A DNA stretch of 64,000 bases, from the NCBI GenBank assembly GCA_028023455.1, contig JAQFVV010000001.1:20393611-20457610 (forward strand), in the 5' to 3' direction. A model generated the notes under the pieces. That model was not told the origin of the DNA. It made no database searches and saw only the letters and a program-made list of their open reading frames with translations. This DNA comes from Epiperipatus broadwayi. Taxonomy: Eukaryota; Onychophora; Udeonychophora; Euonychophora; Peripatidae. Made by a program: the position numbers and the translations under genes. Positions within the stretch are counted from its first letter, which is position 1; each line of letters starts with the position of its first letter. Of the stretch, positions 1 to 13,984 are shown in pieces.

Positions 1-2
1 AA

Positions 3-881
3 GGTGACTCCATATCTCCAAAACTCTTTACAGCAGTGCTGCAAGAAATATTTTGTGGATTAAAATGGGAAACTAAAGGAGTGAAAGTAAATGGAGAGTA
101 TTTAAGTCATTTAGATTTTGCAGATGATGTAGTTGTTTTTGCAAATAATGCTTCAGAGCTGCAGGAAATGTTGCAGGAGTTAGCAGATGAAAGAAGAAAA
201 GTAGGACTAAAGATAAATGTTAAAAAGACTAAAGTAATGTTTAATCGATTTGCTCAAAATATGAAAATAAAGATTGATTATGAAGAATTAGAAGAAGTTA
301 ACAGTTACAAATACCTTGGTCAGATTATTAATACAGATGGAAACATAATGGAGGAAATTAATCATAGAATTAAACTTGGTTGGAGTGCTTTTGGTAGAAA
401 TAACTTGATACTAAAAGGAAATACGCCTATGTGTTTGAAAAGGATGGTTTTTAACAAATGTGTTTTACCAGTTCTTACTTATGGATCTGAGACTTGGACA
501 CTTAATAGAAAAGCAATACAGAGACTTCAGACCACTCAAAGGAGTATGGAGAGATGTATGTTGGGAGTAACAAGAAGAGATCGAAAACGCAATGTATGGG
601 TAAGACAACAAACAGGTGTTGCTGACCTTATTGAAAAAATTAAAAGATTGAAATGGAGTTGGGCTGGACATATTGCTAGAAGAGATGATAATAGATGGAC
701 AATTGAAATTTTAAACTGGATTCCAAGAGATTGTAAAAGACCCAGAAAGAGACCACATGTGAGATGGATGGATGAAATAAGAAAATGTGCAGGGGTGTTG
801 TGGAGAAGAGAAGCTAAAGATCGGAGAAGATGGATTAAACTTGGAGAGACCTTCATCCTGCAGTGGATTGATAATGGTTGA
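3..881 (+). CDS. RTE-type LINE reverse transcriptase, C-terminal half (5' end off window)
   Basis: The frame is open from base 3 to the TGA at 879-881 with no lesion. It enters the window inside the RT domain at a GDSISPKLFTA block, the typical RTE/non-LTR RT motif before the catalytic loop. The catalytic box reads FADDVVVFA about 35 residues on, followed by the thumb (YLGQIINTDG) and the C-terminal tail (TYGSETWTLNRKA, ERCMLGVTRRDR, WAGHIARRDDNRWT). These blocks are typical of RTE-type endonuclease/reverse transcriptases. The protein would copy its own RNA at a nicked target. The endonuclease and first RT motifs lie upstream of the window. A GTG at 36 is not a real start, because the frame is open further upstream. 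This is the best preserved of three copies here; the other two are minus-strand and broken. Confidence 0.9.
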   Translation, partial: GDSISPKLFTAVLQEIFCGLKWETKGVKVNGEYLSHLDFADDVVVFANNASELQEMLQELADERRKVGLKINVKKTKVMFNRFAQNMKIKIDYEELEEVNSYKYLGQIINTDGNIMEEINHRIKLGWSAFGRNNLILKGNTPMCLKRMVFNKCVLPVLTYGSETWTLNRKAIQRLQTTQRSMERCMLGVTRRDRKRNVWVRQQTGVADLIEKIKRLKWSWAGHIARRDDNRWTIEILNWIPRDCKRPRKRPHVRWMDEIRKCAGVLWRREAKDRRRWIKLGETFILQWIDNG

Positions 882-899
882 TGATGATGATGATGATGA
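879..899 (+). repeat. (TGA)n 3' tail of the RTE element
   Basis: Seven TGA triplets begin at the stop codon itself and end the element. RTE LINEs characteristically end in short tandem repeats rather than poly(A), so this marks the 3' terminus of the insertion. Confidence 0.75.
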
Positions 900-1262
900 A
901 TTATGAAACATATATAATAAGAACTGTAAATAAATTAATAAGTTATATAAATTATTAATTTTTGAATCTAGATATTGTTTTTATATATCTGTTAATTTAA
1001 ATTATATTCTTTACTTTTGAATAGTTTATTATAGTATAGAATTTTATCACATAGGGTATTAGATGGGAATATTATTATTAATATTTTAAAATGGTAAAAT
1101 ACATTCTTATTTATTTATTAATATTTTATTTATCTTTTACATTATATTTTTTATTGTTTATTAAATATTGAGTTATTACGATCTCTTTGTCTAATCATTA
1201 TTAAATTATATTATATATATGTTAGTATTATAAATATAATATGAATATCAATTATTAGTTAA
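900..1262. other. AT-rich spacer, nothing seen
   Basis: No coding frame, repeat unit or RNA structure could be supported here. Confidence 0.6.
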
Positions 1263-1563
1263 TGCTTATATAAAGGCGTATTAGATAATGACTTATTTTG
1301 AAATCATCCCTGAAAAGAGCTAACTGCAAGTTCTCCATGAGTTTGAATATCATGGCATAATGGTGACTGAAAAAGAGATGAGAGATGGATGAACTAGTCT
1401 AAATTATATCAAAATTTATTTAAAAATTATTGAGCTAGCATAATAAAGATTGATGTAATCATGGACTTAGTATTTCATTGATTCATTTCTAGCATTCTAT
1501 TTGAAGACCCAAAGTCTGATGGTAATGAAATGCATATCCTCTTTCTGGTGAATTTAATCATCC
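1263..1563 (+). repeat. Unclassified dispersed repeat, copy A
   Basis: About 300 bp aligns by eye, with many substitutions, to the reverse complement of 26385-26700. Shared blocks include CCCTGAAAAGAGCT, GAGTTTGAATA, GATGAACTAG and a TGCAT..CCTCTTTCTGGTG region that also matches a third short copy at 25949-25998. No open frame, RT or transposase motif is visible, and the ends are not defined by an obvious tail or inverted repeat. It is a transposon-derived family of unknown class. Confidence 0.55.
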
Positions 1564-4500
1564 CGTTATATTTACCAAACCCAACTTAGACTTTAAATAT
1601 AATCGATTCCGTTATAATATATATAGCTAATAAATAACAATATTTAAAAATATTAGGCTAAATAACAAAAAATGTTTCCATTGGAAGGTATAGTTAGCTG
1701 ATTTTCAGTTTTATTAAAAACTTTCAAAACTATATAACTTAGAGTTTGCAGTATTATCAGATATAAATCAATACAAGAATTCTCCTCATATTTTTAAATC
1801 TTTGGGTTATGAAATTTCTGTACAATTCTAAATTTTAAAAAACTAATCTTACAATACCACATTAAAACTTGTTTAATTACAAGCAGAATAAAAAATACCC
1901 ATTCAAATTTGAAAATCATTGGAACAACGAATTCTAATTTATAATAAAAATAAATATTATGATAAAACAAATATTTAAAAAAATTATAAAAAAACGTTAA
2001 ACTCTTCATTAAAATTATTTTTTTATTCCTCTAAAAATATTTTTCAAGATCCTCCAAAAGAATATATTTAAGAAAAAAAAACTTCTAAAAAGAAAGATAC
2101 AACTGTAACATTAGTAGATTAATGAATATGCATAGAACATTTCTGGTAGATAAACGATTATAAATTCATCTAATCTAAATCAGTTCAAAGAATAATGCTA
2201 ATTAGTGTAAAGTAGCCATCTATACTATATTCATGTATTTATTTATTTAAAAAGTAAAAAGAAACCATGTAGTTTATAGCATAAATTTATTGAAGTATGA
2301 CTGATAGTGTGATGTAAGGAAAACTTTTTAACATGACAATAATTCAAATACACAGTTCTACATCAGGTGGTCAAATAATGAAATAAGACAATCTTTATAG
2401 AGATGTAAAATTATATGTTCATGTGCCTTCTAAAACATTATTAGTATTAAGAAAGTCTGAAATGTTAAGATTAGATGAGATTGTACAAGTTGGAAACATA
2501 TACATATATATATATGAATAAAAAAATGGCAAAAGATCTCGTTTGATTTAAATATGGTACAATGATTTGCAACACAAAATGCTAAATTATCTAAATGGAC
2601 AAGAAAATTGAAATATATATATATAGAAAGATTAGATATTAACAAAATAAGATCAACAGTTCTGCAGTTTCTAGAAAAGAAGATATAAGCATATATAGTA
2701 AGTTAATCATTAAACACATCAAAGTAAAGCTTAAGAAGCTAAATAAAATGCATTTTCAAAAATTACCAAACTACTAATGAGAGAATATTAGACGTATTTA
2801 AGAAACAAAATAACAACAAAAAAAAACATTTAAGAGTCAAAATTTTCTATAAAGTTTTGCTTAATAAAATTTTAGTAAAAAAAAAAAGTTAAAAAATATC
2901 ATACAAAAAATATTGATAACAAAAGAAGTAGATATAACAATTCAGAATTGAGAAATATAATTATAAAGTCCTTATGAATTCTGAAACTGTTGAAATAGAT
3001 AATAAAAATAATTAAATGAAATAAAAAGTTAATAGTTCATAGGAAAAAATAAGTATCTAATGAGTGGACAAAATTATGTTAGTATCATTGCAGAAAAAGA
3101 GAAAATTGCAATCACTACATTAAAAGCATTCTATACAAAATTCTTAAATCACTAAATTATTAATGATTCAAAATCTTAAAATATTAAATGTTTAAATATA
3201 AAAATACTTGACAGATGAATAAGATGGATTTAAGAAAATAGTGCCATGATCAGATATAAAAAAAATTATATTTGTTATGTTTCACTGATTTTCAAAAGTT
3301 TTTAGCAGCACTGAAGTCATATGAAATAACGTTAAACTAATTAATGTTTTACATAATTACTATAAGAATTCAAAAGCCAACATGAGATTATGAAACAACA
3401 TGAGAAGTAACAGGAAAAAACAAAACCAAGAGAATACAATCTCACCAAGATTATTTATCTCACACCCAGAAACAGTAATGGATAATATCAAAAAAAACAT
3501 CAAATAAGTAATAATGTAATGAGAACTAATAATTTAAAATATGCACATAATCTACCAATCATTGAAGAATATGAAAAAATGTGGAAATCAAAATAACAAA
3601 TGATAGCAGCAAACAAAAACATATGAATAATGCATAAACATAATCAAAAAAAAAAAATTCAAAATTGATGAAATTGACTGGATGTCATAGAAAGTTTTGA
3701 CTCCCTTAAAAGTAAATAACCGATATCTAATTTGATGGGGAAAAAATCATATAATGAATGCATGAACATTTACTAATCTATTGTTGCATTGGTTGTGAAA
3801 TACAGATAATGATAAAACATTCAATGAAAAAAGTTTAAACTTTAAGAAATATTCTTCACAAAAATATATAAATTGGGAGATGTTAAAAAAAAAAAAAAAT
3901 TCTAATGATGAACTGTATAAAAACTGAAAGGAAAAAACTAAAAGTGAAAAAGATTTGACCATATCTGTCAAATAAAAAATAATCAAAAACCAAAAGACAT
4001 AAAATTAACAAAAAGTAAATAAATAATGATGTTTCGCAACTTTAAAGAATGTCATAAAACTAGTCAGCATTCTCAAAACCTTTTTACAAAAGGTAGACAT
4101 AACTAGAGAAATAGTGAATACAGCCATGTGCACTTTTAAGCTCTGAAGCTAGGTTTCTATCAAAGAAGTGTTTAAGCTTATGAAATATTTTATCAAATAA
4201 TAAATATACAAAAAAATGATAAAAATTTATTCCATAAAATAATATATATATATAAGCTGTACTTAGATTATAGAATGCATCAAAAGACTGAAAATAATAA
4301 ACACAAAGAAAAAATGATATTGCATATTATCATTATCATTAGCAGCAGCTTTTCATAAATGAATATTTTAAACAGAAAAAATAACAATAATGAAAGACAA
4401 AAAATATATATATTTTTTTAAAAATTAAAGTCAAAAATTACTATTCATATAATTAAAAAATAAAAGTGTTGTTGCACAAGTAGATAATTTCATTGTCACA

Positions 4501-7472
4501 GTAAGTGCCAAGAAATGAGTGATGGCATAAGAAACTCATGAAAAAGTTTAAAAAATAAAACAACAAACAAAAAAGATAGAAAAGAGTTTGCATTAGAAAC
4601 AGTACCAAAATAAAAATAAAAAACATGAAAACACCAATCAACATTCTGTAATTTATAATTATACATTATAATAAAATTATGTAAGCTATTCATGCATTTA
4701 AAAGATATGACAAATCATCAAAAACTATGACAAAATGTTTGATTAAACTGTATTAATATTAGTTAGAAAAAAAGTTACCATACAACATCTGAAAATAATA
4801 AATGACTTCCAATATATATTTCATCCTGACCAGTACTTTTTTGCAGGCCCACTGTTAAAATTTTGCTGATATAAAATGAATAATAACATTTTCGACATTG
4901 AACTGTAAATAAATTTGTAAATTTGTAAAAAGATGAAATTTAATGGTAATGAATGTCAAACTTATTCTATAACTGGAGGTCATAAGCAAGATTTGAAAAA
5001 AAATAATAAATGAAACAAAATAAAATTATAATCCTTGACTGCCCAACACTCCCCCCCCCCTCCAAATAAAACATTCAAAAGATGCAAATCAACTTAAGAA
5101 TAAATCCAAATAGAGAATAAAAGACATTTCAAAAAAAATTTTAAAAAAAAATATATCAGAAAAAAATTATTATATTGACCAGGTAAAAAGAAACTGCTCT
5201 TGTTAAGATCTTAATCACAAAAATTAAAAATCTTTTATATAGTTTATATAATTTCAAAAGTAGAAATCTTATAAATTCTTTTATATATAAATACAGGCTA
5301 CCAACAAAACATACTTAACTCTAAAAAGTGTAATATTTTCTCATAAAGCCAAAGTATCTTTCTTCAGAAATATTATACAATTTATTATGCTTTACATTTG
5401 CAGATAATTTAAACATAACTAGTTGATATAAAACATATATCTAATATTTTAAATATAAAAGAAAAAAATTAGGTTTGTAAGAAATTGGAGTTTAACTAGA
5501 AAAAATGAATAATAAGGAAATATAATGAATGATAACATGTTCAACATTGAATATCAAAGAAGTCTTATACTAATAAGAATAAATTGCTAAATTTATATAA
5601 AAAAGAGGAGATTTCAATGATAATAGATTTCAACCTTTCATAATAACAAGAGATTTTGAAATAAACTAACAGTTTTATTCAATCTGATTAAGGTTTCTTG
5701 GATGTGTTAAAAAATGGCAGATAATACAAAGCTTAAGAATATTTATAAATGACAAATGAAAAAATCAAGATGTAGAAGATGGCCAAAAAGCATATTTATA
5801 GAGAATATTAGAATATACATTGAAAAATAACAGAAAAAATATATAAAAATTGTGAAAAAGAAGAAAAAAAAGAAAATTCTATTTGAAGCCAAAAAATTTT
5901 GAGATTTAGTGTCAAAGATATTTCTGTTAATCACAAATTAATTTTTTACTTTTAAAAATGATAATACCCATTTTTAATCTTTTTTATTAAAAAGTTCCAC
6001 ATTGTCACAACCGTTTTATTTTTAGCTCAATGGTTCTGAACAAATATAAAAATTGTTTAATGTAATATTTATTATATCAAAATCACTATATAGTAATGAA
6101 TCCTAAATAGCAGAATGCTATAAACATTTTTGTTAAGAATTGACTAGGAAACAACGACAGTCTATCACTACTGATGTTAATAAAAGATAATTTCTAGACT
6201 ATTAACATAATCTCCAGCTTATTGTGCTTACAAAAGTTATTTATTACTTTATTTCCATGTACAGAAAAATGTTCTTTTAAAAATTGGTTTATAAATACTT
6301 CCTTTAAAAAACTATAAACAATTAATTAATTAACAATAACATCATCTTTAAATATTTTTTTAAACAAGTTATTTAACAAATTGAAATATATTACAATAAA
6401 TTAATATATATATTAAACATAATAAAATTTACATTAACAATATTTACATTAAACATTTTTATAAGATCTCAGCCTATTTTCTTTATTATATATGTATATT
6501 ATATCTTTTAAAATAAAGTCATTTAAAATAACATTGAACATTAAATTTAATAGAAAATATTTTAATAATTAATAACTTTCATAAGCAAGCAAACTCACAT
6601 ATTCTATTACTAAAGTTTTTATCTAAGAATGCTAGCTTAATTATAGTAAATTACTTATTAGTTTTAGAAATTACACATTTTCTTTAATCAACTAATTTAA
6701 GGATTATTTGATTACAATTAAAATTAAATAACAGACTTTATTAACAATTATCTTACATATTTAAGACCTAGTTTAAATTTAAACTTATTTTAAAGTGTTT
6801 TCTGAACAATTTGAATTTAATAAGCACTCTAAAAATTAATTCATTCATACTTTAAGGCATTAATAATACTATAACTGAATATTTAAAATTGTTTAAAAAT
6901 TATAAGTTACTTATGGGATTTAGACATTATAAATTTACACTTAGATTGTTTTTGAACTATGAATATCATAATAGTCATTCTAAAATGGCTAATCACTTAT
7001 ATAAACATTTAATCATTATTTAACAACAAATTTTACTTATGACAAAATTAAACTACTTATTTTTGTTACTATTCATAAAGTTCTGAGTTGCTTAGCATTA
7101 AATGATAATAAACATCGTAATCAGTTGGATATATATACATATATTCATTTATATAATTATTTAATGTACCATGCAATATCTTTTGATATAGTAAAAAACA
7201 CTTCAATTTTTTTTTTCGCTCATCTTTTAATTTTATTGTTGCTATATTTTTGTTCCTTTCACACTTCCAAAGTTATTTATTTATGATTTTAAAAGAAGGC
7301 AATTGTTATAATAAATGCAAAGTACATAAAGAAATTATATGAAAATTACATTAACACAAAAGGTTAAAATTTATACATGGAAATTTATTTCTTTGCAATA
7401 AAAGGTAAATTTGCAATTTATGTATATGTATTTGTTTTTGTACTTTAAACTTTATATGTTTTTCATTTTAGT
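1564..7472. other. Long AT-rich gene-free region
   Basis: Apart from homopolymer runs (A-runs throughout, an unusual run of about 10 C near 5050) I see no conserved coding frame. The short open frames here are low-complexity K/N/F/I-rich and have no splice-site or codon support. It may be ancient transposon residue or intron. Confidence 0.5.
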
Positions 7473-7589
<117 letters not shown>

Positions 7590-9939
7590 GTCAACAATAC
7601 AATGTAAAATGTTCAAAGAAGTTAAAAGGATTATTATCAATATATGCATGAATTAACAATAAGAGTTGAACTGAATATTCCTTGAGAATTGATAAATCTA
7701 AAATATTATAGAGATCAATGATATAATAAAAAAAAAGAGGCATACAAAATTCCCATTTTATTATTATTATTTTTTGGCATACAAAAAATTAACAAACTTT
7801 TATTCTTGTTAATTTTACCATACTTCTTTCAAAATAAAAAATTTATTTGAACTGCAAATGAATTGAAAACTACATGAGTTGAGAGAACCACCTAGCTGAG
7901 GTCTTAATTCCTCTTGGCCTATATCTACTAGTTTCTATCAAATAAAAGACCATTAATAAGGATGCCTCTGCAAAAAAATATGTATTAGACAATTAGCTAT
8001 CCTTGCCTGAAGAAAAAAACACTATGATGTTAGCATTTCAAATAATTCTGATTATTTTTATCAGTCCACCTCATTATGATGTGCAGTAATAATATTTCAA
8101 AATCAACTCAAACTATTCAGAAGTCCACACATTCATTAATAGAAGCCTTATTTAACTATTAATAAAATCAAGCTAAGATCAAGCAAACTCTTCAAATAAA
8201 CTGTTTATCTTATTAATAAAACTAAGAAAAATATAAGAAGTTACTGGAGTATAAGTAATGTTTACAATGGACATGTATACATGTTTATTTTTTGTCATTT
8301 TTTTTATTCTTTAGTATTTTATGAAAGTATTGGAGATCCTTAAGAGGTATTTTTTTAATTATGATGCACACTCAAAATATACGTAACATATAGCATATGT
8401 ATATAATATGAATCCATTAAGGTGAACTTTTATCAGCATTTATGTTAGCATGGAGATTACTTTAAATGTTAAAAAAAATTGATATGATTATTATTGAAAT
8501 ATATAATTGTTTACTTGTGTATAACTTACAATTATTTGATAATCATGAGATATATTGGAAGGGTAGGTTTTCTATTATATTTTATATATGAGTACATATA
8601 TGTGTGTGTAATCAAAGAGACCAATGTAGCATTTATAAGCACTTATTATAAAAAGTACATATCAAAGCAACTATAATAATGTAATGATAAAAATAGCTCC
8701 TAGACTTTATGAAGTTAAATATGATATAAATGTATTAGTGTTTTTGTCATATTTAAAAGTTTTTTTTTAATAAAAGGGCTTATTTTAGATGATTTATATG
8801 TAAGTATCCCATAAAAATGAAATGTAGTTCAGAACAACATAGATATTATCTAATAGAGACTGAAGAAATTTTTTATTTTAATTAGTGTAATTCTATCCAA
8901 AGAATAATGAATCTCTGATCTCAAATTATTTAGATGCTAGCAAGTACTATTATTATTATCTCTTATTTAGCCTTAGGACATAAATAATCTTCATTTAAAC
9001 ATAAATGCAATTTAAACAAATGTATCAGTATCAAATGTCACTCAACATAAGTTTCAGAGAAATCAATTGAGAAACCTAGGAAATGGAATTATTCTTACTT
9101 TGTTATTTTATGTTAGCCACTCTGAAAAAAAAGAGATAAAATACATATCATAAATAACATATGAACCAATTGTTTTATTTAAAGTGACTTTGTGTATTTT
9201 TTTTCTTCTGAAATCACATCACTTATCAGTGTAGTTTAAGTCATAGTACAATAATTGATTTTGAAATCATAATTATTTTAGTCTGAGAATGTGGAAAAGT
9301 TACTGATTACTGGTATAAACTTTAATAAACATCTATAATATTTAACATTAATGAATTAAGATACTAAATAAATTCTTTATATTTAGTTTGTAAATATAAT
9401 TTAGATTCAATAAAATATTCCCATTGTTTCTATTTTGTATTTAGCAAGTGATCAAATCTCATTAGTAAATTTTAATGCCAAAACCTGAAAGTAAGTAGTC
9501 CAAGTATAGAGAGAAGATAAAAATTGGGCATATTCTTTTCATTATTATTAAGAGTTTGATTTGTTTAGTTGCTGGGATATCATATCAAAGACTAGCACAT
9601 TTCCATATTAATTACCATCAGAGTTAAAGGCACAACTGACAAAGTTTCTTGTTCTCTATTTATTTATTATTTAATTTAAAAGCCAACTTTTGTACAATTG
9701 TAATCTAAGTGTAGAGAACCTACAAGGCATTTGAATAAGGAAATTTTTATACACACTATCATTTAACCATTACATCACATCCCCAGTTTTATACAGTTAC
9801 AATATAACAACAATTAAAATAATAAATATATTGGTAATTTAACTAATTATGTACTCTTTCAATCTGCAGAAGTATTTTTGGTTAATTCATTAACCTTCCT
9901 TGATTGCCATTAAATTCAAAATTTAATTAACGGACATTG

Positions 9940-9972
<33 letters not shown>

Positions 9973-10085
9973 TCATTACTGAAAGTGCTTAATAGATTCA
10001 ACAAAAAAAATAGTCATTGATAAATGAGATGTTGAATATATATTAAAACAAAGGTATAAAAATATTAAGCTATTAAGTAAATTGT
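7590..10085. other. AT-rich gene-free region with a (TA)n tract
   Basis: No supported gene. A (TA)n run of about 13 units is at 9947-9971. Confidence 0.5.
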
Positions 10086-13045
10086 CACCATCATTATTTT
10101 CAACAATTAACAATCTACTGCAGGATGAAAGACTTTCCAAGTTCAACCTATCTTCTCTGATATTTAGTCTTTATTCTCCACATTATTCTAGAACACTTTC
10201 TTATTTCATCCATCCATGTCACATATAGTCCTTTCTAGATCTTTTACAATCTTTTGCAATCCAGTTTAAGATTTCAACTGTGCATTGATTATCATATCTT
10301 CTAAAAATATCTCAAACCCAACTCCATTTCAGACTTTTAAGTCCTTCGATGACATCAGTACTACCTGTTTGCTCTTGCACCCATGGATTTAGCTTACAAT
10401 CCCTTTTTATTATTCATAACATATATGTCTATACTTTGATGATTGGTCTGAAATCTCTGTATTGCTTTTCTGTTAAGTGGCCAAGTTTCAGATCAATAAG
10501 TAAAAACTGATAACACACATATTTATTAAAAACTTTCATTTTCAAACACAAAGCAATATTTAAATTATTTTTATCAAAAGCCCTCCAACCAAGTTTAATT
10601 CTATGATTAATTTCATCCATTATGTTTTCATCTATAATAATAATTTGACCAAAGATATTTGTGATTGTTAACTTCATCCAACTCATCATTATCAATTTTT
10701 CTTTTCTTATTTTGAGAAAACCTACTGAACATTACTTTAGTCTTTTTAACATTTACCTTTAATCCTACTTTCTTACTTTCATCTGATATCTCTTACATTT
10801 CCTAAAATTCTAAAGCATTATTTGCAAATTCAACTACATCATTTGCAAAATCTAGATGACAAATAATCTCCATTTACTTTTATTCTCTTAGCTTAAAACA
10901 GGCAAAACTCTCTATATGCATTGCCACTCAGGGCAAGCCAGAGTAATCGATGGATGTAAAAAGGCTTGTGCATAAAATCTCCATCTAGTGCCTACTCATC
11001 CAATATCCCCAGACTAGTTTCTGGCTTGTGGCCTTCATCAATGAGGAGTCTTGGATCTGAGAGCACTGCACCTAGATCTTAGGATCTAATGCAACTTTCC
11101 AGAAGCCACCTTTTATCTCCACTTAACAACAAAACTATGAGTCTGAAATTGAAAACACTATAATATTTTCAATCCAAGCTCATTAGCCTATATAGTCATA
11201 TAGTCATATAGAAATGGTGATTATGTGATGTTTATTGTCTTAGCTTCCCATTTTAATCCACAAAATACTTCTTGCTGAAAAGTGTTGGGAGATATGAAGT
11301 CACTTTGTCATGCATCCATCTCAATGTTAATATTTTTGTATCATTATGTAATCTAATCATTGCTGTTTCATTTTTATAAATATTCTTCAGAATATGATAA
11401 CATCATGAGTCTATATGATCCAATGCTTTAATCAGTCAAAACTGTTTATAGATAGTTCATTGGTCATTTTTATGACTTCTCTCAATACTTTGATGTCAAT
11501 CAATATATTAAAACCACTTTTAAATCCAACTTATTCTTTTGGTTGATTAAAATCTAAAGTTTGCTATAGATGAGTTGTAATTATTTTGATAAAAATTTGT
11601 ATATAACTGAAAAAAGACTGGTAGGTCTGTAATTTCTAATATCTACTTTATCATCTTTTTTAAATACCAATATTGACACTGCAGTCTTCCAATCATCTGG
11701 TACACTTTTATCATTTAAACATTTGGTATATAACTTTGCCAAAAAAATTTCTATTTGTTCATATGCTTTTTTTAAGATATTGATTATAAATCCACTATTA
11801 CCTGGACTTTCCCCTTCTCCATAAATTTAATTATATATCTCATTTCTTCATTTAAAATCCTGGGCAATTCATAAGATAGGTAGTTGTAGGAGATAATTTC
11901 CTTGTTCTTTATTGCTATATAATTCTTCATAGAACTCTTCTACACATTCCATGATGTCATATTTCTTTTTAGTAATAGCTCCATCTTTTTTTCTTATTGC
12001 AGTAATAATTTTCCTAAAAATACTAAGATGTTTTACATTCTTGAGACTTTTATTCTCTTCTATAGATTTCCTTGCTAATTTACAATTATACTTTCTTATA
12101 TCATCATCAATTCTTTTTCACATCATTTTACAAAATTTGAGATATTCAATCCTTCTTAATGCATCGTTTTTATATATTTCCATATTCCTTCTTTTCTTCA
12201 TAAAGCATCTTATCTCAGAAAAATTGTACTTATCAATAGCTGTTTTTAGTAGCAACTCTCTTTATTGCAGTTTTTGAAAATGTATCAGTTATTTTACTAT
12301 TGATTTCATTCAAATCTGAATCATATTCAAAATCTGTTAATATTTGATAATGATTTGTAAGTTCTAATTGAAATTCATTGAACGGTTTCTGAAGATTAGA
12401 AATATCTGCTGTCAATATTATTTTTCTTAATAACTTTGTCTCTTTAGTTTTGCATTAACTTTTATTTTACATAATCATGAAATAAATATTTTCTGTTAGC
12501 TAAAATATAAACCAATTCTGTTTTACCTTCATTTGAATGCTTCCAGGCCCATTTCTGTTTAACAATTTTCTCAAAAAAAATAATTCATAATATAAATTTA
12601 TTTATTTATTTTTTTTTGCAAACTCCTCAAGTTTATGACCTCTTTCATTTCTATTATCATAATCAAATTTACTTACAGCACTTTTATACTTCGATTGTTT
12701 ATCAATTTTAGCATTAAAGTCTCCCATATCATCACAATAAAAAATTGTTGAGGCATAAACCTGAATTATCTGCATTTGATATTTGCTATTAAGTTGCATA
12801 ACTAATCTTGCCCCTCTGTGTGATACACTATCAATCTCAACAATGTTGTTCTTCCACTTTTTATTTGTAATGAATCCTACTCCACTTGTACTTTCAATAT
12901 TTAAGCCTTTGTAGTATAGTACATGCTACTTTTTAAATCAATTGTCTGCTTTTTCTTCAAATTTCACAAAGTCCAATAATGTCCTATTTAATATGAGACA
13001 TTTCTTCCAATTCTTGCAATCTTCCTTCAATCTTTAATTCACAGA
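10086..13045 (-). pseudogene. RTE-type LINE, nearly complete but degenerate copy
   Basis: Read on the minus strand, fragments line up in the order of an RTE element. The endonuclease start (LKIEGRLQELEEMSHIK) is near 13030. IIQVYAST and MGDFNAKIDKQSKY, the endonuclease catalytic blocks, lie between 12600 and 12800. The EN-RT linker is near 12230-12415, the RT core near 11950-11250, and the C-terminal tail (INHRIKLGWRAF, ending near 10100) closes it. Residues normally lying between IQVYA and MGDFNAK are missing, and stops and frameshifts occur throughout. The 3' end aligns with that of the copy at 1-900 and shows a short CACCATCAT remnant of the triplet tail. The element is interrupted at 10895-11237 by a younger insertion. 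No functional protein can be made. Confidence 0.85.
10886..11246 (-). mobile_element. 343-bp insertion with 9-bp target-site duplication inside the RTE copy
   Basis: TCTTAGCTT occurs at 10886-10894 and again at 11238-11246. Comparison with the uninterrupted RTE copy at 37.6 kb shows that exactly the intervening 343 bp are extra. The insert is richer in G+C than its surroundings, has no terminal inverted repeats or poly(A), and ends in a TATAGTCATATAG duplication. Size and duplication fit a SINE or other short non-autonomous retroposon, but I cannot name the family or see clear A/B boxes. Orientation is uncertain. Confidence 0.7.
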
Positions 13046-13984
13046 AATGAAACAATGAATTTCATCTAGATTTTACAAATCATATTAATATTTTGAGATT
13101 TAAAAAAGATCAATAAGAAAATAATATTTAACAAAAAAAAAACTTCATAAACAGCAAATATAATTCAAGAGATTTTTTTATTATTATTGAATTAAAACAT
13201 TAGATACTGAAAAAAAATATTTTATAAAATTTCACACATTTATTTTTTATAAAGATTTAAATAAATACAATTGTGAAATGTCAGTATAAGCAATATAAAA
13301 AAATAGAAAACTTTGAGGATATAAAACATCAGCCTAATATTAGATGAAAAGTTATTTTAGCAATAAAAAATAAGATGCTTCATTTACTAGAAACCAGTAA
13401 GATATCATGAAATGTGTGCTAGAAATCTATAAAAAAAATAAACAACTATAACAATAATGTTCATATTATAATATAAGAATTGCATGCCATGTATTAAAAT
13501 GCAATGATTTGTACAATTAAATATATAAAAAATCTCCAGAATATTTTAAAAAATTAGATAAAATAAATAAGAATTAGTTGCAAAATATAAGGATGTAGTA
13601 GATTGCTAAAAGAATGTAATTGTAATATTATTTTACAAACATAAAAAATATATACATATATGAAACAAATTATATATCCTTCAATCATTTGGAAACTATT
13701 TATAAGACATTTATTAAGATCATAACAAATCAAAGTGGAAAAAAATGAGACCTCAAACTAATTTAAAAAAGCTGTATTTAAATGTGATTAGAACATTGTT
13801 AACTATATCAAAATATTAAAAGAAGTTATAGAAAGCAAAAAAAGTCCAAGAAGTAAGATTTTCGATTTGAATTGACTTTGTGGATTATAAAAAAGGCATT
13901 TTTAAGGTCATCCACTATGATGATCCAGAATATTGTTATATTTCTTTCCTCTTCTGTTATGCATTGATTTATTTATATATATAT
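13046..13984. other. AT-rich spacer
   Basis: No gene or repeat unit could be supported. Confidence 0.5.
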
